From Chimonanthus salicifolius (taxonomy: Eukaryota; Streptophyta; Magnoliopsida; Laurales; Calycanthaceae), in the NCBI GenBank assembly GCA_013350335.1, contig CM023534.1, positions 4,464,001 to 4,528,000 of the forward strand: DNA of 64,000 bases, in the 5' to 3' direction. Below the pieces are notes generated by a model. That model had not been told where the DNA came from, did no database searches, and saw only the letters and a list, made by a program, of their open reading frames with translations. Position 1 is the first letter of the stretch. Each line of letters begins with the position of its first letter. Shown here piece by piece: positions 35,401-45,700 of this stretch. A program made the position numbers and the translations under genes.

Positions 35401-38400
35401 CTCTATCTTTATTCTGTTAAAACTGATTTAATTTCTATCTCTGTTAAAGTATTGTTCAAATTTGCAACTTGAACAAGTGTTTTGCATAGTATATCTCGTC
35501 GTAACTGTGCCAACTGTTACCTGCCTTTGTCCAAATTATTGCCGTGTTAGGCGTTTGTGTGGACTATTTTGGCGTTGGAATCTTGGCCTCGGCCTTGGTG
35601 TTGGATTGTTGCACTTTGTGCTTATTGACCGATATCTCTGCAAAACAACTATTCAATTTACATCTTTGTACAAGAAATAATGAAGAAAGCAATTAAAAAA
35701 GTTTTAAAAGAATTAAGAGAAAAGGAAAATAAATCTGATAATGCTTCTACTTCTACTTCTACTTCTGCAACATATAGAACTGCTAAAGATAGTTTGCCAT
35801 CTCGAGTATCTAGTTCTTCTTTCAATACTGCTTTTAATCTTGAACCTAGAACAGCTGTAACTACTCAAATTGTAACAATGGATTTAAAAAATTCTGAACA
35901 AATAAATTTTAAAGATATTGAACAATCTATACAAAATTGGACCATTCCTAAAATTTCTGCTGAACAAATTTATTTCGGATTATTTGAAGATACATCTGAT
36001 TATATAATTCAAACTGTTGAAAGAACATATTCCTCTCAAGATGAAGCTTTCCTTTTCCTTATAGATGACAAAGAAAAAATTGAAAGACTAAAAATGCGAT
36101 ATAATTATCTACATATAGGATTAGTTCAAATTGCTATAAAACCTTTAACAAGAAAAGGTTTAAACATTCCCTGTTTATCTTTTCTGAGGGACCCAAGACA
36201 TAAGAAATTTGTTGATACCATTTTCATTCAGGATCGTCTCACTTATAGATGCATGAGAGAATTCCAGAAGAAGACAGGTGTTACAAGATTAAAGAAAGTA
36301 AAAGGATAAGGGATTGGTGTTTACATCTGACGAAAAGAAACAAAAGAAGAAGATAAAATCATATGTTGAACAGCTGTTGAGATGAGACATTTTTCGGTGG
36401 AAGTGGAAGCCACGTGTTAAAAGATGGAGCGAGCATCTTTTCATCAAGGGATCAGATGTTGCCGACAGTCGGTGGAGGCATCTTTTGACTGCGTGGTTGT
36501 TCATTTTTCAAAGCAGTCATCATTTGTTGTCTGTTGGTCGGAGTCTTTTGTTGAAATACAGTATAAAATACAGATGTTGTATTTATACATGTATATTATT
36601 TCTTTTTCCTTCCTTTGACTGAGATGAATGGATTTGTCTTGATGGTTTCTTCATCTGCAATTTCTTCATCTTCAGGCAGTCGTTGAAGGGCAGCAAATTG
36701 ATTTTCAGCTAGAAAATCCTTTGCTTTTGTTGTGAATGATTCTTCAGATGGCTCAGATTTTCCAATTTGAGCGAGGACTTCTTTCATCCAATCGTCTTTC
36801 AACTTGAGCATATCAGCAGCATTAAAAAGAGATTTTTTTGAAATATGTTGAGAAGGGGAAGGGGAAGAGGGAGATGTTAAAGACTTTTTTGAAAACGGGG
36901 ATGCTATCCTAGCAGGTGTTGCTTTTGTTGGAGAAGCATTAAGTGCTTCTAAAAAACTACCACTAGATCTAATAGCAGTTGTTACAGATGTTTCAGCTTT
37001 TACATTTGTTGTAGGTGTTTCACAGATTTCAGCCCCGAAGGCAATGATTTCATCAAATGAAAATTTTTCCCAATTTCTAATTTCAATTTTTCTTGATAAA
37101 ACAGGATGGGCTAAATCCATTCTTTTTTCAAACACCCATTTGCAAATCCAAGGGATATTGAAATAAGCATAAAACATCATTGTAGACCAATCATCAAAAG
37201 CAAGATTTATATGTTCAAAAAGACTTTTGTTTTCATTTTTTAAAAGAGAAACATAGTTTTGAAATGTCGGTTGAACAGTTGTTGGAAGAGCATATTTTTG
37301 AGCTCCGAAAGGAGTCCAGAATTTGGAAAACCGCCATAAAGAAATGTCATCAATTTTTTCGACCTTTATTCGGATAAACCAAGAATGAAGAAAAGCTGAA
37401 TTTTGATAAAATAAAACATTTTCCCAAGCGTTCATATAATCCCAATAATTAAAAGTTAAATCATGAAAACTAGGTTTCGAAATTGTTTTATGTTGAAAAA
37501 GGGGAGCTTCCCATTGTTCTTCAGAAATGATTTTCAAAATTTTTATTTTTGAATAATCAATTTCGCAGTTGTTTGGAAAATATCCTTCAAAAAGATTTTG
37601 ATTTTGAGTTTGATCCTTAGAAAAGTAATTAAAAGCACAACTGTTGGTTTCAATGAGGATAGCAAGATGGAAATGATAGGGATGAGATGTTCGAACAAAA
37701 TTTCCAGGTGAGAAGCAGAATGGAATAATTTTCTTGAATTGTGACAGATTCAGGATGACAGACATCAGGAAGAGTATAGATGAACTGATTGTATCTGTTA
37801 AAAGTCATTTGGAATTCAGATGTTGGACCAGAAGGACGAGCAATAGGGGCAGCTGATTGTATTAGATACATTTTCGTGTCTAATGCTCTAATGATTCTTC
37901 AGGGATTCTTCTAGTAATTATATAACATTGTTTTTCAAGATTACAAATAATGGCACACCTTTTCTTCTTTTAAAAATGATCAGAAATATTTAAAAGTATT
38001 CACTAATTGATTGTTTAGAGTAAAATCCTTATGGTTATTTTGTTTCATCTTGAAATGAGATTTTATTTAAAATTGTTAAAATTTCCATCATCATCAAATC
38101 TTCTGTCCCATCTATATGGTGTTGGCTATCTGAGTTTTACTTTTCAACTCAGTTCTTTGTTGAATCCAAATATTTATCTTTATTCAACTTCCCCTGTTGA
38201 ATCCACAAATCCTATATTTTGAGATTGGTCAAATTTGACAGCTTGTTCAAGTGTTGGATTTCAACACCAATATGCATACCCATGCAACATGGATAATCGC
38301 ATGTTTATAATATATGGATAGAGTTTGTGAATCTTCTTGAAGTTTTTGTGCAATTACATGTGGATAGAGTATTTTAGTTTTTACAAGAACCGTGATGGTT

Positions 38401-39390
38401 CAACTAAAAAAATATCCATCATGGATAGAGTATTTCTTGACAAGAAATTTGACTGGATTATTGTGACCATGTGATTTTGCTTGTTGAATTTGGAGAACTT
38501 ATATTTTTCCTAACCATTCGGTAATAAAGATCACCAGTTGGATGCTTTAGACAATGAGTTATATGACTTTCATGATTTGCTCCATATTTATCCAGGATCG
38601 AACAACAAGACACCTGATGGGGATTGTTCTGTATTGATGTGGCCTTAAGATGACAATCAGCTAATTTGGTCAAACCTCTCTATACACTGATGATGTTTTA
38701 TAAGCTCTAACATCTATGACCACATGCATTTTTTCTTTCATACCTATGTTGAATATGTAGAAACCAGCAGAAGTGCTAATCAGCATTTGTTTTTGAAGGA
38801 ACGTTTATCAAGACTTGAAGCTGTGTTTGCTAGTAAGAAAGGCAAGTTCTAGGAATGTTGTTCAGTGCGAGCTCTCTTGAAATAATTGAAGTCTAGAATT
38901 TATTTGAGAGGAAATGTGTATAAACAAGGCCATGGATGGATGGTCAAGGCTTTGATGATAATGTTGATTTTTTTTTAAAATCTGCAGGAGAATCTGATGT
39001 TGGAGATGAGAAATTGTCATCAATTGTAAGAGAACTCCAGTCAAAGCTAGATATAGGAACCGCTAAAACTGAGCAAATGCACAAGGGAGAGGTGATCCTT
39101 AACTTGATTTCTGTTTTTTTTTTTTTTTTCTTAAATCATATGAGAAAAGCATGATTATTTTTCATGTTTATGCCTGTACATATCTTCAGCTGCATGCAAC
39201 TGGAAATGAGAAGCTGGCCACAGGAACTGCTGAACTTGTTGAAGAAAATAGAAAAATTGGTCTTGGGAATTCTAAGATATTGGAAGAAAATATGAAGCTT
39301 GAGGAGGAAATTACAAAGCTCAAATATCGAGTATCCATTCTTGTTCGAGCATTAAAAGAAGCAAATGGCAAGTTGGAATTATATGAATAA
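29488..39390 (+). CDS. small coiled-coil protein, four exons
   Basis: Exons: 29488-29553 (MAESSDLEQILRPFYGRAAE), 38799-38841, 38988-39091, 39190-39390 (stop). They join in frame to about 137 residues. Exon 1 starts in a good context after GAGAGAA. Exon 2 (ERLSRLEAVF) continues AAEAE across the 9.2-kb intron, which supports the join. Exon 2 ends either at a GC donor (38842) or at an alternative GT donor (38833); both keep frame. From residue 15 to the end the protein is almost all helical with Leu/Ile heptads (KILEENMKLEEEITKLKYRV, SILVRALKEANGKLELYE). No membrane segment or signal peptide. I do not recognise a named family; a structural or tethering role is inference. Confidence 0.8.
30584..30790 (+). 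mobile_element. SINE with 14-bp target-site duplication
   Basis: Element 30598-30776, flanked by TAGTACATTTTGTT at 30584-30597 and 30777-30790. It starts AACCCCAAGGG, has a tRNA-like GCCTCAAGAAGCAGGG, a B-box-like GAGTTTGATTT, and an A-rich 3' end. Same family as the minus-strand SINE at 63722. It sits 120 bases before the viral segment in intron 1 of the coiled-coil gene. Confidence 0.82.
30892..31365 (+). pseudogene. pararetroviral polyprotein segment before the protease
   Basis: An open stretch with a Lys/Glu/Asn-rich, largely helical product and a possible coiled coil (LQKEVKNLNNEIKELKRNLD). It ends at a TAG (31363-31365). The protease frame starts just before, in another frame. In plant pararetroviruses the capsid and its C-terminal part lie here, but I see no zinc finger (CCHC) to prove it. 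The upstream capsid part is missing. Confidence 0.55.
31366..33287 (+). pseudogene. pararetroviral protease, reverse transcriptase and RNase H, broken
   Basis: One frame with five in-frame stops: 31959-31961, 32076-32078, 32562-32564, 32745-32747 and 33135-33137. Aspartic protease: LLDTGADINC at about 31392. RT: FDLKSGFWQIQI near 32245, WNVMPFGLKNAP, and the catalytic YIDDIL at about 32434. RNase H: QTDASEIGYGG (32878) and SNYSTIKKELLAI (32980). The frame closes with FLSRDFLQ near 33240, the usual end of caulimovirid polymerases. No integrase follows. No frameshift was seen inside this frame, only stops. Confidence 0.88.
33405..34841 (+). pseudogene. pararetroviral second frame, left copy (broken)
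   Basis: First piece 33405-33698, ended by TAA at 33696-33698; the reading then changes frame and runs to a stop at 34841. The same frame is longer in the inverted copy (37765-36596), so the left copy has at least one stop and one base loss. The product has a Ser/Pro/Thr-rich region and an acidic C-terminus, with no domain I recognise. A protein of unknown role in this position is known in florendovirus-like genomes; the assignment is inference. Confidence 0.65.
33577..35224 (+). repeat. left arm of viral inverted repeat
   Basis: Covers the end of the second frame, the intergenic region and the first eight bases of the primer site. It matches the reverse complement of 36213-37857 with scattered base changes and a 6-base CCTTCC unit gained near 34575. 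The 0.99-kb centre between arms holds the rest of the primer site, leader and movement protein. Confidence 0.85.
34842..35216 (+). promoter_or_regulatory. viral intergenic region with promoter features
   Basis: Between the second frame and the primer site. It contains a G-box-like ACGTGG (35022), a CT-rich tract and a TATA-like CTATAAATG (about 35189), roughly 28 bases before the primer site. Caulimovirid genomes carry their pregenomic promoter here. The same region is repeated in inverted orientation at 36213-36594. Confidence 0.6.
35217..35228 (+). other. viral tRNA-Met primer binding site
   Basis: TGGTATCAGAGC, complementary to the 3' end of plant initiator tRNA-Met, as in all plant pararetroviruses. 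In virion DNA the minus-strand discontinuity lies here. The inverted arm keeps only its first eight bases (36220-36213). Confidence 0.88.
35229..35679 (+). other. viral leader between primer site and movement protein
   Basis: About 450 bases with no long frame consistent with viral coding. Plant pararetroviruses have a structured leader with short upstream frames in this position. Confidence 0.6.
35680..36212 (+). pseudogene. pararetroviral movement protein, 5' part (truncated at junction)
   Basis: Starts at ATG 35680 after the leader. Residues about 145-170 (HIGLVQIAIKPLTRKGLN then FLRDPRH) are characteristic of the 30K movement-protein family of plant pararetroviruses, which carries the genome through plasmodesmata. 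The N-terminus is Lys- and Ser/Thr-rich. The viral sequence ends at about 36212, where the reading passes into the inverted intergenic region and stops at 36307-36309. The C-terminal part is therefore not viral protein sequence. Confidence 0.75.
36213..37857 (-). repeat. right arm of viral inverted repeat
   Basis: Minus-strand copy of the viral second frame and intergenic region. Its inner end is at TGATACCA (36213-36220), the reverse of the first eight bases of the primer site. Its outer end, about 37857, loses similarity at CAATCAGCTG. Confidence 0.85.
36596..37765 (-). CDS. pararetroviral second frame, right copy (open for 389 codons)
   Basis: On the minus strand, the longest open frame of the window. 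The product matches the left copy (33667-34841). It shows an aromatic-rich N-terminal half (FNYWDYMNAWENVLFYQNSA), a Ser/Pro/Thr-rich stretch, and an acidic end with a basic last patch (SVKGRKKK). No known domain seen. The upstream part (37871 downward) is in a different frame. It has no promoter of its own in the expected place and lies antisense in the host intron, so expression is doubtful. Confidence 0.6.
   Translation of the reverse strand: MSVILNLSQFKKIIPFCFSPGNFVRTSHPYHFHLAILIETNSCAFNYFSKDQTQNQNLFEGYFPNNCEIDYSKIKILKIISEEQWEAPLFQHKTISKPSFHDLTFNYWDYMNAWENVLFYQNSAFLHSWFIRIKVEKIDDISLWRFSKFWTPFGAQKYALPTTVQPTFQNYVSLLKNENKSLFEHINLAFDDWSTMMFYAYFNIPWICKWVFEKRMDLAHPVLSRKIEIRNWEKFSFDEIIAFGAEICETPTTNVKAETSVTTAIRSSGSFLEALNASPTKATPARIASPFSKKSLTSPSSPSPSQHISKKSLFNAADMLKLKDDWMKEVLAQIGKSEPSEESFTTKAKDFLAENQFAALQRLPEDEEIADEETIKTNPFISVKGRKKK
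38085..38220 (+). repeat. RTE/SINE-like tail repeat
   Basis: CCATCATCATCAAATCTTCTGTCCCATCTATATGG-like text followed by GTTGGCT and TTTTCAACTCA, as at 16190, 51120 and 52850. Limits are approximate. Confidence 0.4.
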
Positions 39391-42300
39391 AATCTATTTT
39401 TAAACCCTTGGTATGAACAAATTTTTGTTGGAATTTTTTTTTTAAAATATATATTTGAATAATTGAAATTTTATAGCTAGAATTATGGTTTAATCTTACT
39501 TCCAATCTCTTCTGATTTAGACGGTTTCTTGCCAAACACGCCAAGTTGCCGTGAGGAACAAGCATTTCATGTGATCCGTATACTTGGGCGTGAAATCAAC
39601 ATGGTTCTTTCTTTTCTTTCACCATATGTAATTTTTAAAAGGAAATTTGTTTTATCAAATTGTGATATTAATACTAATTTAAATAAAATTAGAGTTACAG
39701 TAGATGTTTGAGAAAAAGTATGGATAGAATAGGAGTGAATTTTTAGCTTCAATCGATTATCTTAGATTTATTATTTTGGCATGGTGCTCAATATAGGTTA
39801 TAAATTCAAAAACATAAAAAAAATATTTAATTTTTTCAATCAAGAGAATTTTTATAAACCTCATGTCTAGGTATAAACCTTTTTATTTAAGGAAACTTTT
39901 AATTTAGTATATTTTGTAAAATTGCAGGACTTTAAAATTGAAATGTAATTAAACTACTCAAAATTTAGTGTTAAAAAGTTCATTGATTTTGTATGTTTTT
40001 ATTGAGCCTTTGTTTTTAATCTCAAATTTTTATCACTTTAAATATTATTTTAATTACTAAACTTTAGTTTCGTTCAAAAACACATGTGACCTAGAAAAAA
40101 TAAAATCGCTGCTTGAATACAAAGTTAAATAAAAGGAAATTTTATTAGATCAATTAAATCATATTTTAAACTATTAAAAATTAATGATTTCATATTATCT
40201 TACGACCTTTGAACATTTCATACCAGTATAGGCGGCTTGGTGGCGCTAGCTACATGGTACGGCTGAAATATTATCTAAAGAATTTAAATTTCAGTCAATT
40301 TTTTTTAAATTTATATATTTCAATTGATACTTAGATGGAAACGTCTTAGTTGAAATTTCAGATTTTGACAAAAAAATAGTAATTTAAAAAAGAATTCATT
40401 GTTAGATAAATATAAAATTTTAAGAATATTAAAAAAGCATGATGATTTTTTAATTAAGATAAAAAAATTATAGATATTAGATACAATCTAAAACTTTTTA
40501 AATTCATTTGATTTGAAATAGGACTATAAAGTTAAATTCATCTTAAAAAATTAGGAACTTAAAAAAAAAAAACTCTTTGTTAGATAAATATAAATTTTGA
40601 GAATATTAAAAAACATAATTTCTTTTTTTTTTTTATTAAAATTAAATTTTATAGACAATCATAGACAATCCAAAATCTTTTAAATTCATCCATCCACGTG
40701 ATTTAAAATGGTATTATAAAATTGTTTGTAACCAATTCTAGTGCAAACTAATTTATAGAGAATAGCTTCTCAGTTTATTATAATCTAAATATCAAAATCA
40801 CAAATCTAAGATGGTTAGTTGAAGACAAAAATCCACTAGCATTCTATTTATATTTATTCCTTCTCATAAAGTACGTCACCACTCTTTATCTAAAACAATA
40901 TTAATATCCACCCACATTTTTTGTGTGACTTTGATTCCTCCGTCTAAGTAGCCAACTTCCAACTTTGCCCTCAGAATGTAAGAAGTGCTTATCCAACATT
41001 GTGACTCACTTATCAGAGATTTCCAGTTTGAGTCCAATGATAATCTAATTTTCGAAGTTTCAAAGGATACGTAAGTGTTTAGAGTTTTAATTAAAGCCTT
41101 TATTAGTAAGGGATTAATTTAGCGATTGATACACAAGGCTTCAAGACTGAAGTCTTAGATTCAATTTCTAATAACTTCAATAAGTGCCATTTTCCACTCT
41201 CCGTGAAATATGTACATACCTCAAAAATCTTATCGGACAAGACATCTTGACAACTTCGATTATAAAAAAAATTCTTATCAACAAAATTTTTACTACACAA
41301 AACAGTTGAGGCAACTATTTATATACTCTTTCATTAATGTGCTCCCCTATAATAAAAGAAAGTCTCATAGGCTAACCTTTTATGACCTTAGGAATTAGAT
41401 GGGTTTTAATTACCCTATAAGCCTAGAAATTAAAAATTGATTATTGTTTCCATTAAACATGTATCATCATCTGATTCATATTTAGCACATAGATGACTAA
41501 AGAGGAGGTCCTTTCACCTATCAATTTTATTTGTTTGAGTTAAATGAATAAAAATATTTAAAATAAAATTTATTTTTAATAATCAGTACATCAATAATTT
41601 TATTCTAATTCAATAAGATTACTGTGCTCAATGAGATAATATATTATCAAAATTAAAATTGATTTATGAAAATTCATGACTTACTTACCATTCGAGATTG
41701 TGAGAGTAAAACTACGCAAATATAGTGTTTTTTTTTATTGATATTATGTTTTTGAATTTTAAATGTAACCACCAAATATGATAAGATTTTTCCTTGATAC
41801 ATCTTTTTTTTTTGGAAAGTCCTTAATACATCCTTATAGTTGGATTAAACACTCTAATTATAAACTTTTTGATTATTTAAGCATTAGAGAACTAACAACA
41901 AATAACCCCTCTAAATAAGCTCATATAATTTTATATTACTCAATTTATCCACTATAAGCCAAGACATTAGTATTCTCTAAAGTTAAGCATGAACTCCACA
42001 CCTCAACCTGCATAGGAAAATGCTATTCCAATAGAAAAATATCATTTTATTAGAATAAATATAAAACTTTTATTTTAAAACTCCACCACATTAAAAATAT
42101 TAAGTTAGGATGGAGAATACCATCAACTACAAATTTTGGCACAGGAGAAAATTTTTAATCTTTAGTTAAACTAAACATTTTTGGTTGAAATATAAAATTT
42201 ATCGCTTAATCTTTTTAGAAAATACATATTTGAATTCAAAACACTAGAGGTTATTCCTCTCGTACTTACTTGATATATGAGATTTGTAGGTGCTTTTGTG

Positions 42301-42747
42301 TACTCGTGAGACTAGTCTTAGATACATTTAATATAAAGTAAATGTCTTTTCGATCTCTCATTTTCTAACCAAAATATCTCATGTTAGAAATTATGATTGA
42401 AGATCGTTCTCACCAAATAAACCATTCACACCAAACTTTAATTGTTTTTCACTTATACAGTTAATGGGAGCGCGCCTCCATTCCCCCTCTCCTTTTCCAG
42501 GATCCCAAGTAAGTGCATCCGCATATGCAAAATGCTTTGGTCCCCGCACGTTAGTGGGACCCGCTTCTCACGTGGCCTTTTTTATCTTCGTCGTTGTCTC
42601 TTATAAGTAACGATAGAGGTAGAATGGGAGACAAGAGAGGCACACACGGCATTTTCCGGCCGGCAACAAAGCACCGAGCGAGAGAGAGGGAGAGAGGAAA
42701 TCGCTTGTTATCTCTTCAGTGGAGGATTAGAGGAGTGAATCGAGGAA
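39391..42747. other. AT-rich intergenic region
   Basis: Very AT-rich, mostly without open frames. No transposon could be named. A GC-rich promoter-like stretch starts near 42470 before squalene synthase. Confidence 0.6.
42569..42574 (+). promoter_or_regulatory. G-box in squalene synthase promoter
   Basis: CACGTG about 175 bases before the start codon, close to a GTGGGACC motif (42554-42561). A CTTATAAG at about 42599 could be the TATA box. G-boxes bind bZIP and bHLH factors; function here is inference. Confidence 0.35.
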
Positions 42748-45700
42748 ATGGGGAAGTTAGGAACAATGCTGAAGCACCCAGAAGACATATACGCGTTGGT
42801 GAAGTTGAAAATTGCAGTGGCGCAGGCGGGGAAGCAGATCCCACCGGAACCCCACTGGGCTTTCTGCTATATCATGCTCCACAAGGTCTCTCGAAGCTTC
42901 AGCCTCGTCATTCAACAGCTCCGCCCCGAGCTCCGCAACGCCGTATGTTTTTCTTTTTTCTGTATTTTCTTTCGAACTTTCATTTTCATCGCGACACCAC
43001 TCACCCCTTTTCTCTCGCTTTCTATTTCTCAAACACCTCCCGTGGGTAAGTTAGACTGAGCCCCCTCTGTCAATAAGTGTTTTTTGACCCCCTATCATTT
43101 GGACTTGATTAAAATTCTGTAGATTTGGATCTCTTCGTAATGGCCGCCTTGAATGGGATGCCTGGTGAGCGCTCTATACGTGTTCTTGGATTCGGATCCA
43201 TTAATGAATTGAAATGACGTGAATTCACTGTAAATTCAAGCGCCATTTGTTAGACTGGCGTTGAGACAAGTTGTAGTTCAACAAGGGAAATTTGGAAAAT
43301 GTGGGTAACTCAGTCCGATGACGATCTGGATTGCAGTGATGCGGTGGGCCCCACTTTGGATAAGTTTGTGCTGTGGCTGAAATCTTCCTGGTTGGAGGAG
43401 GGTTATCGAGCCTTTGATTAGTATACTAGGAGCTGTCTTGGAATGGAAGTGAACAATTGGTTGTATTTAAGGTTGAATCCGGACAATTTTTTAGGCTGAA
43501 TGTGTTATCTGCAGTGAAGTCTATCGGATTAATGGTGTTGATCAGCCGACCATGCTGCATAATTGATCAAGTTGGGTGCATCAAGGGATGAGAAGAAATC
43601 AAGTCACTTGGCTATGATCTACCTCTCTGTGGGGTTTCTGGGGCATGGTTTATTAACAGTAAGGCTCATTTCTTTGAGATTCGAGATCACCAATTCTTGG
43701 GCTTATTGTACTGACTTAGGCCCTAGGAAAAAAAAGAACGAAACTGTCAAGAGTCTTGAGACAGAATAATATGATAACCGTTCATTGGGTTGGACCTGCT
43801 GTGGGTGAACTGCCAGAAGGAAAAATGATGTGTTTTGAATAGCCTTAACCATATAAAGTTGGAACAATAAATGATCAGTTGCATAGATTAATTGCTTTGA
43901 TCAACATTGAATGATAGGCCCATTGTCTGGATGGGTATGACATGTTGTGACATGCTAAAAGTTTTTTTTGTTGAACGGTAACAAAATGAATTTCATTAAA
44001 ATAAGCATTAAGATACAAGTGTAAGAGAAAAAACATGAGTTCAGGAGATGTAAACCCAAGAGAAAGAAAAGAAAGAAGAATGAAGTACAAAGTAATCCAT
44101 CCCACAATATGACATGCTAAAAGTTATAGAATATCATTTTAAAAGAGAACATGTTTATTAAGAAAACATGCACATTCTAATCTTGCCTGCCACAGAGTAT
44201 AACATCTTTACACTGCCTAGCTGATAGATGGGTGGATTCATGGATAGATGTCCACATAAGAAAATATTGCTGGTTAGCCATCTAAGTGTGTCACACTATT
44301 ATGGACAGCTGTTTAATATTCACCAGTCTGGAACAAATCATTGGGTGGCTCCCATCATGTATAGGCCAATGGCCACCAATTTTTTTCATTTGATGACTGT
44401 TTCCATCTGATTTAGTGATTTTTGGACCCTTTTCTTCTTTAGTTCTTACTGGAGATTACATTTTTTTTCTGTCCATCTGTAGGTTCAATTAGAAATTTTC
44501 TCACATGGTTGATCCTTAATGGAATACACCCAGTGAGTAAACTCAAGTTAACCATCAAGTGATGTGTCATTTGAGGTTGATGCACCTGATAATTCATTCA
44601 CTGTACTTTGTTTTATTTGCTCTGTTCTCACTGCTTTCTCCATTATCTTCTTTTCCCACTACTTACATAAGTGCAAAATCTATCTGTTGTTTGATTAGTT
44701 TGTTCTTCCTGTAGGTGTGCATTTTTTATTTGGTTCTCAGAGGCCTTGACACTGTTGGTTAGTTACTATTTTGCTGCTCCTGTATGTTTTATGGGGCTAC
44801 TCTTTCTGTTAGGATACACATTTCTCTTCAATTGACTCATTTTCTTTGATATTCCCTTAAATCTCATTAATTATATGAAGAATGTGCAGTTTTACAAGTT
44901 GAATTTTAGATTGCAAAACCTGAAGCCCATTTTTCAGTGATCTTAGCTATTGATAGACGGGCCCATTGAAGATGGTCCATGCACAGAGAACCTTCTAGAT
45001 TGTAAGGTCCTAAGTGTCCAATCTTCTGATTCGTCTCTACTGAATATGTATTTTTTTTCCCATATTCTCTTTCATAACTGTCTAATTTCTACCAATGTTT
45101 GAAGGGTAAGGATCCTTCCATTGGATATATTTCCATTGTTTTGGGAATCCAAAGTGGGGCACATCACATCAATATTTGGGATCACTGAAGTATAGCCTCT
45201 TCTACAATATAACAAGCCACAGAAACTGTACAGCTTCTGGGGTCCATTGCTATAGGATGCCCCTAGTCACTTGATATTCAATAGTTCATTCTGATTTCTT
45301 CTTCTTCTTAATCTTTTCTTCTAATGTATCCTTTGGGTAGTATTTCTTGTACACACCTAAATTTTTTCTCTTTCAGTGTATATACTTTTGTGCTTTTCTT
45401 GAACATTTTATACTTTCTTGTACATTTTTTATGATATTTTCAAAGCTTCTGCCTTTTGAGTTGCACAGTTGTTATCTTTCTCAGAATGATTACGCCAACG
45501 TGACCTCAACTGCATTCTAACATGGGAACAATATGCTTGTTGTCCTCCTATCTTGAACTGGGCTTTTGGCATGTACTTGTGATAACCAGTTTCGTCTCTA
45601 GAATGAAGCAGCATGGATGCTCTGTTTGATTTTGGTTAATTTAAATGTCCAACTGTAGGCACATGTAATATGTGGGCATGTGGCATTAAAAATTGCTCAC

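Larger units (their letters stand above)
30896..37860. mobile_element. endogenous pararetrovirus (Caulimoviridae-like) locus with inverted copy
   Basis: From about 30896 the base use becomes strongly A-rich on the + strand. The order is polyprotein pieces (protease, RT, RNase H), a second frame, an intergenic region, a tRNA-Met primer site, a leader, and a movement-protein start. Then comes an inverted copy of the intergenic region and second frame. No integrase and no LTRs are seen. That excludes a Ty3-gypsy element and fits a plant pararetrovirus. The order (movement protein after the intergenic region, second frame at the end) resembles florendovirus/petuvirus relatives; genus is inference. 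All frames checked except the minus-strand second frame are interrupted or cut, so the locus is defective. Confidence 0.85.

Noticed and set aside
36289..36504. Short frame on the minus strand duplicated at 34933-35148
   Set aside because: It is repeated only because it lies in the viral inverted repeat; it falls in the intergenic/promoter part, not in a coding region.
42594..43049. 151-codon frame overlapping squalene synthase exon 1
   Set aside because: Another frame of the real first exon and leader; the 42748 start is the one that splices correctly.
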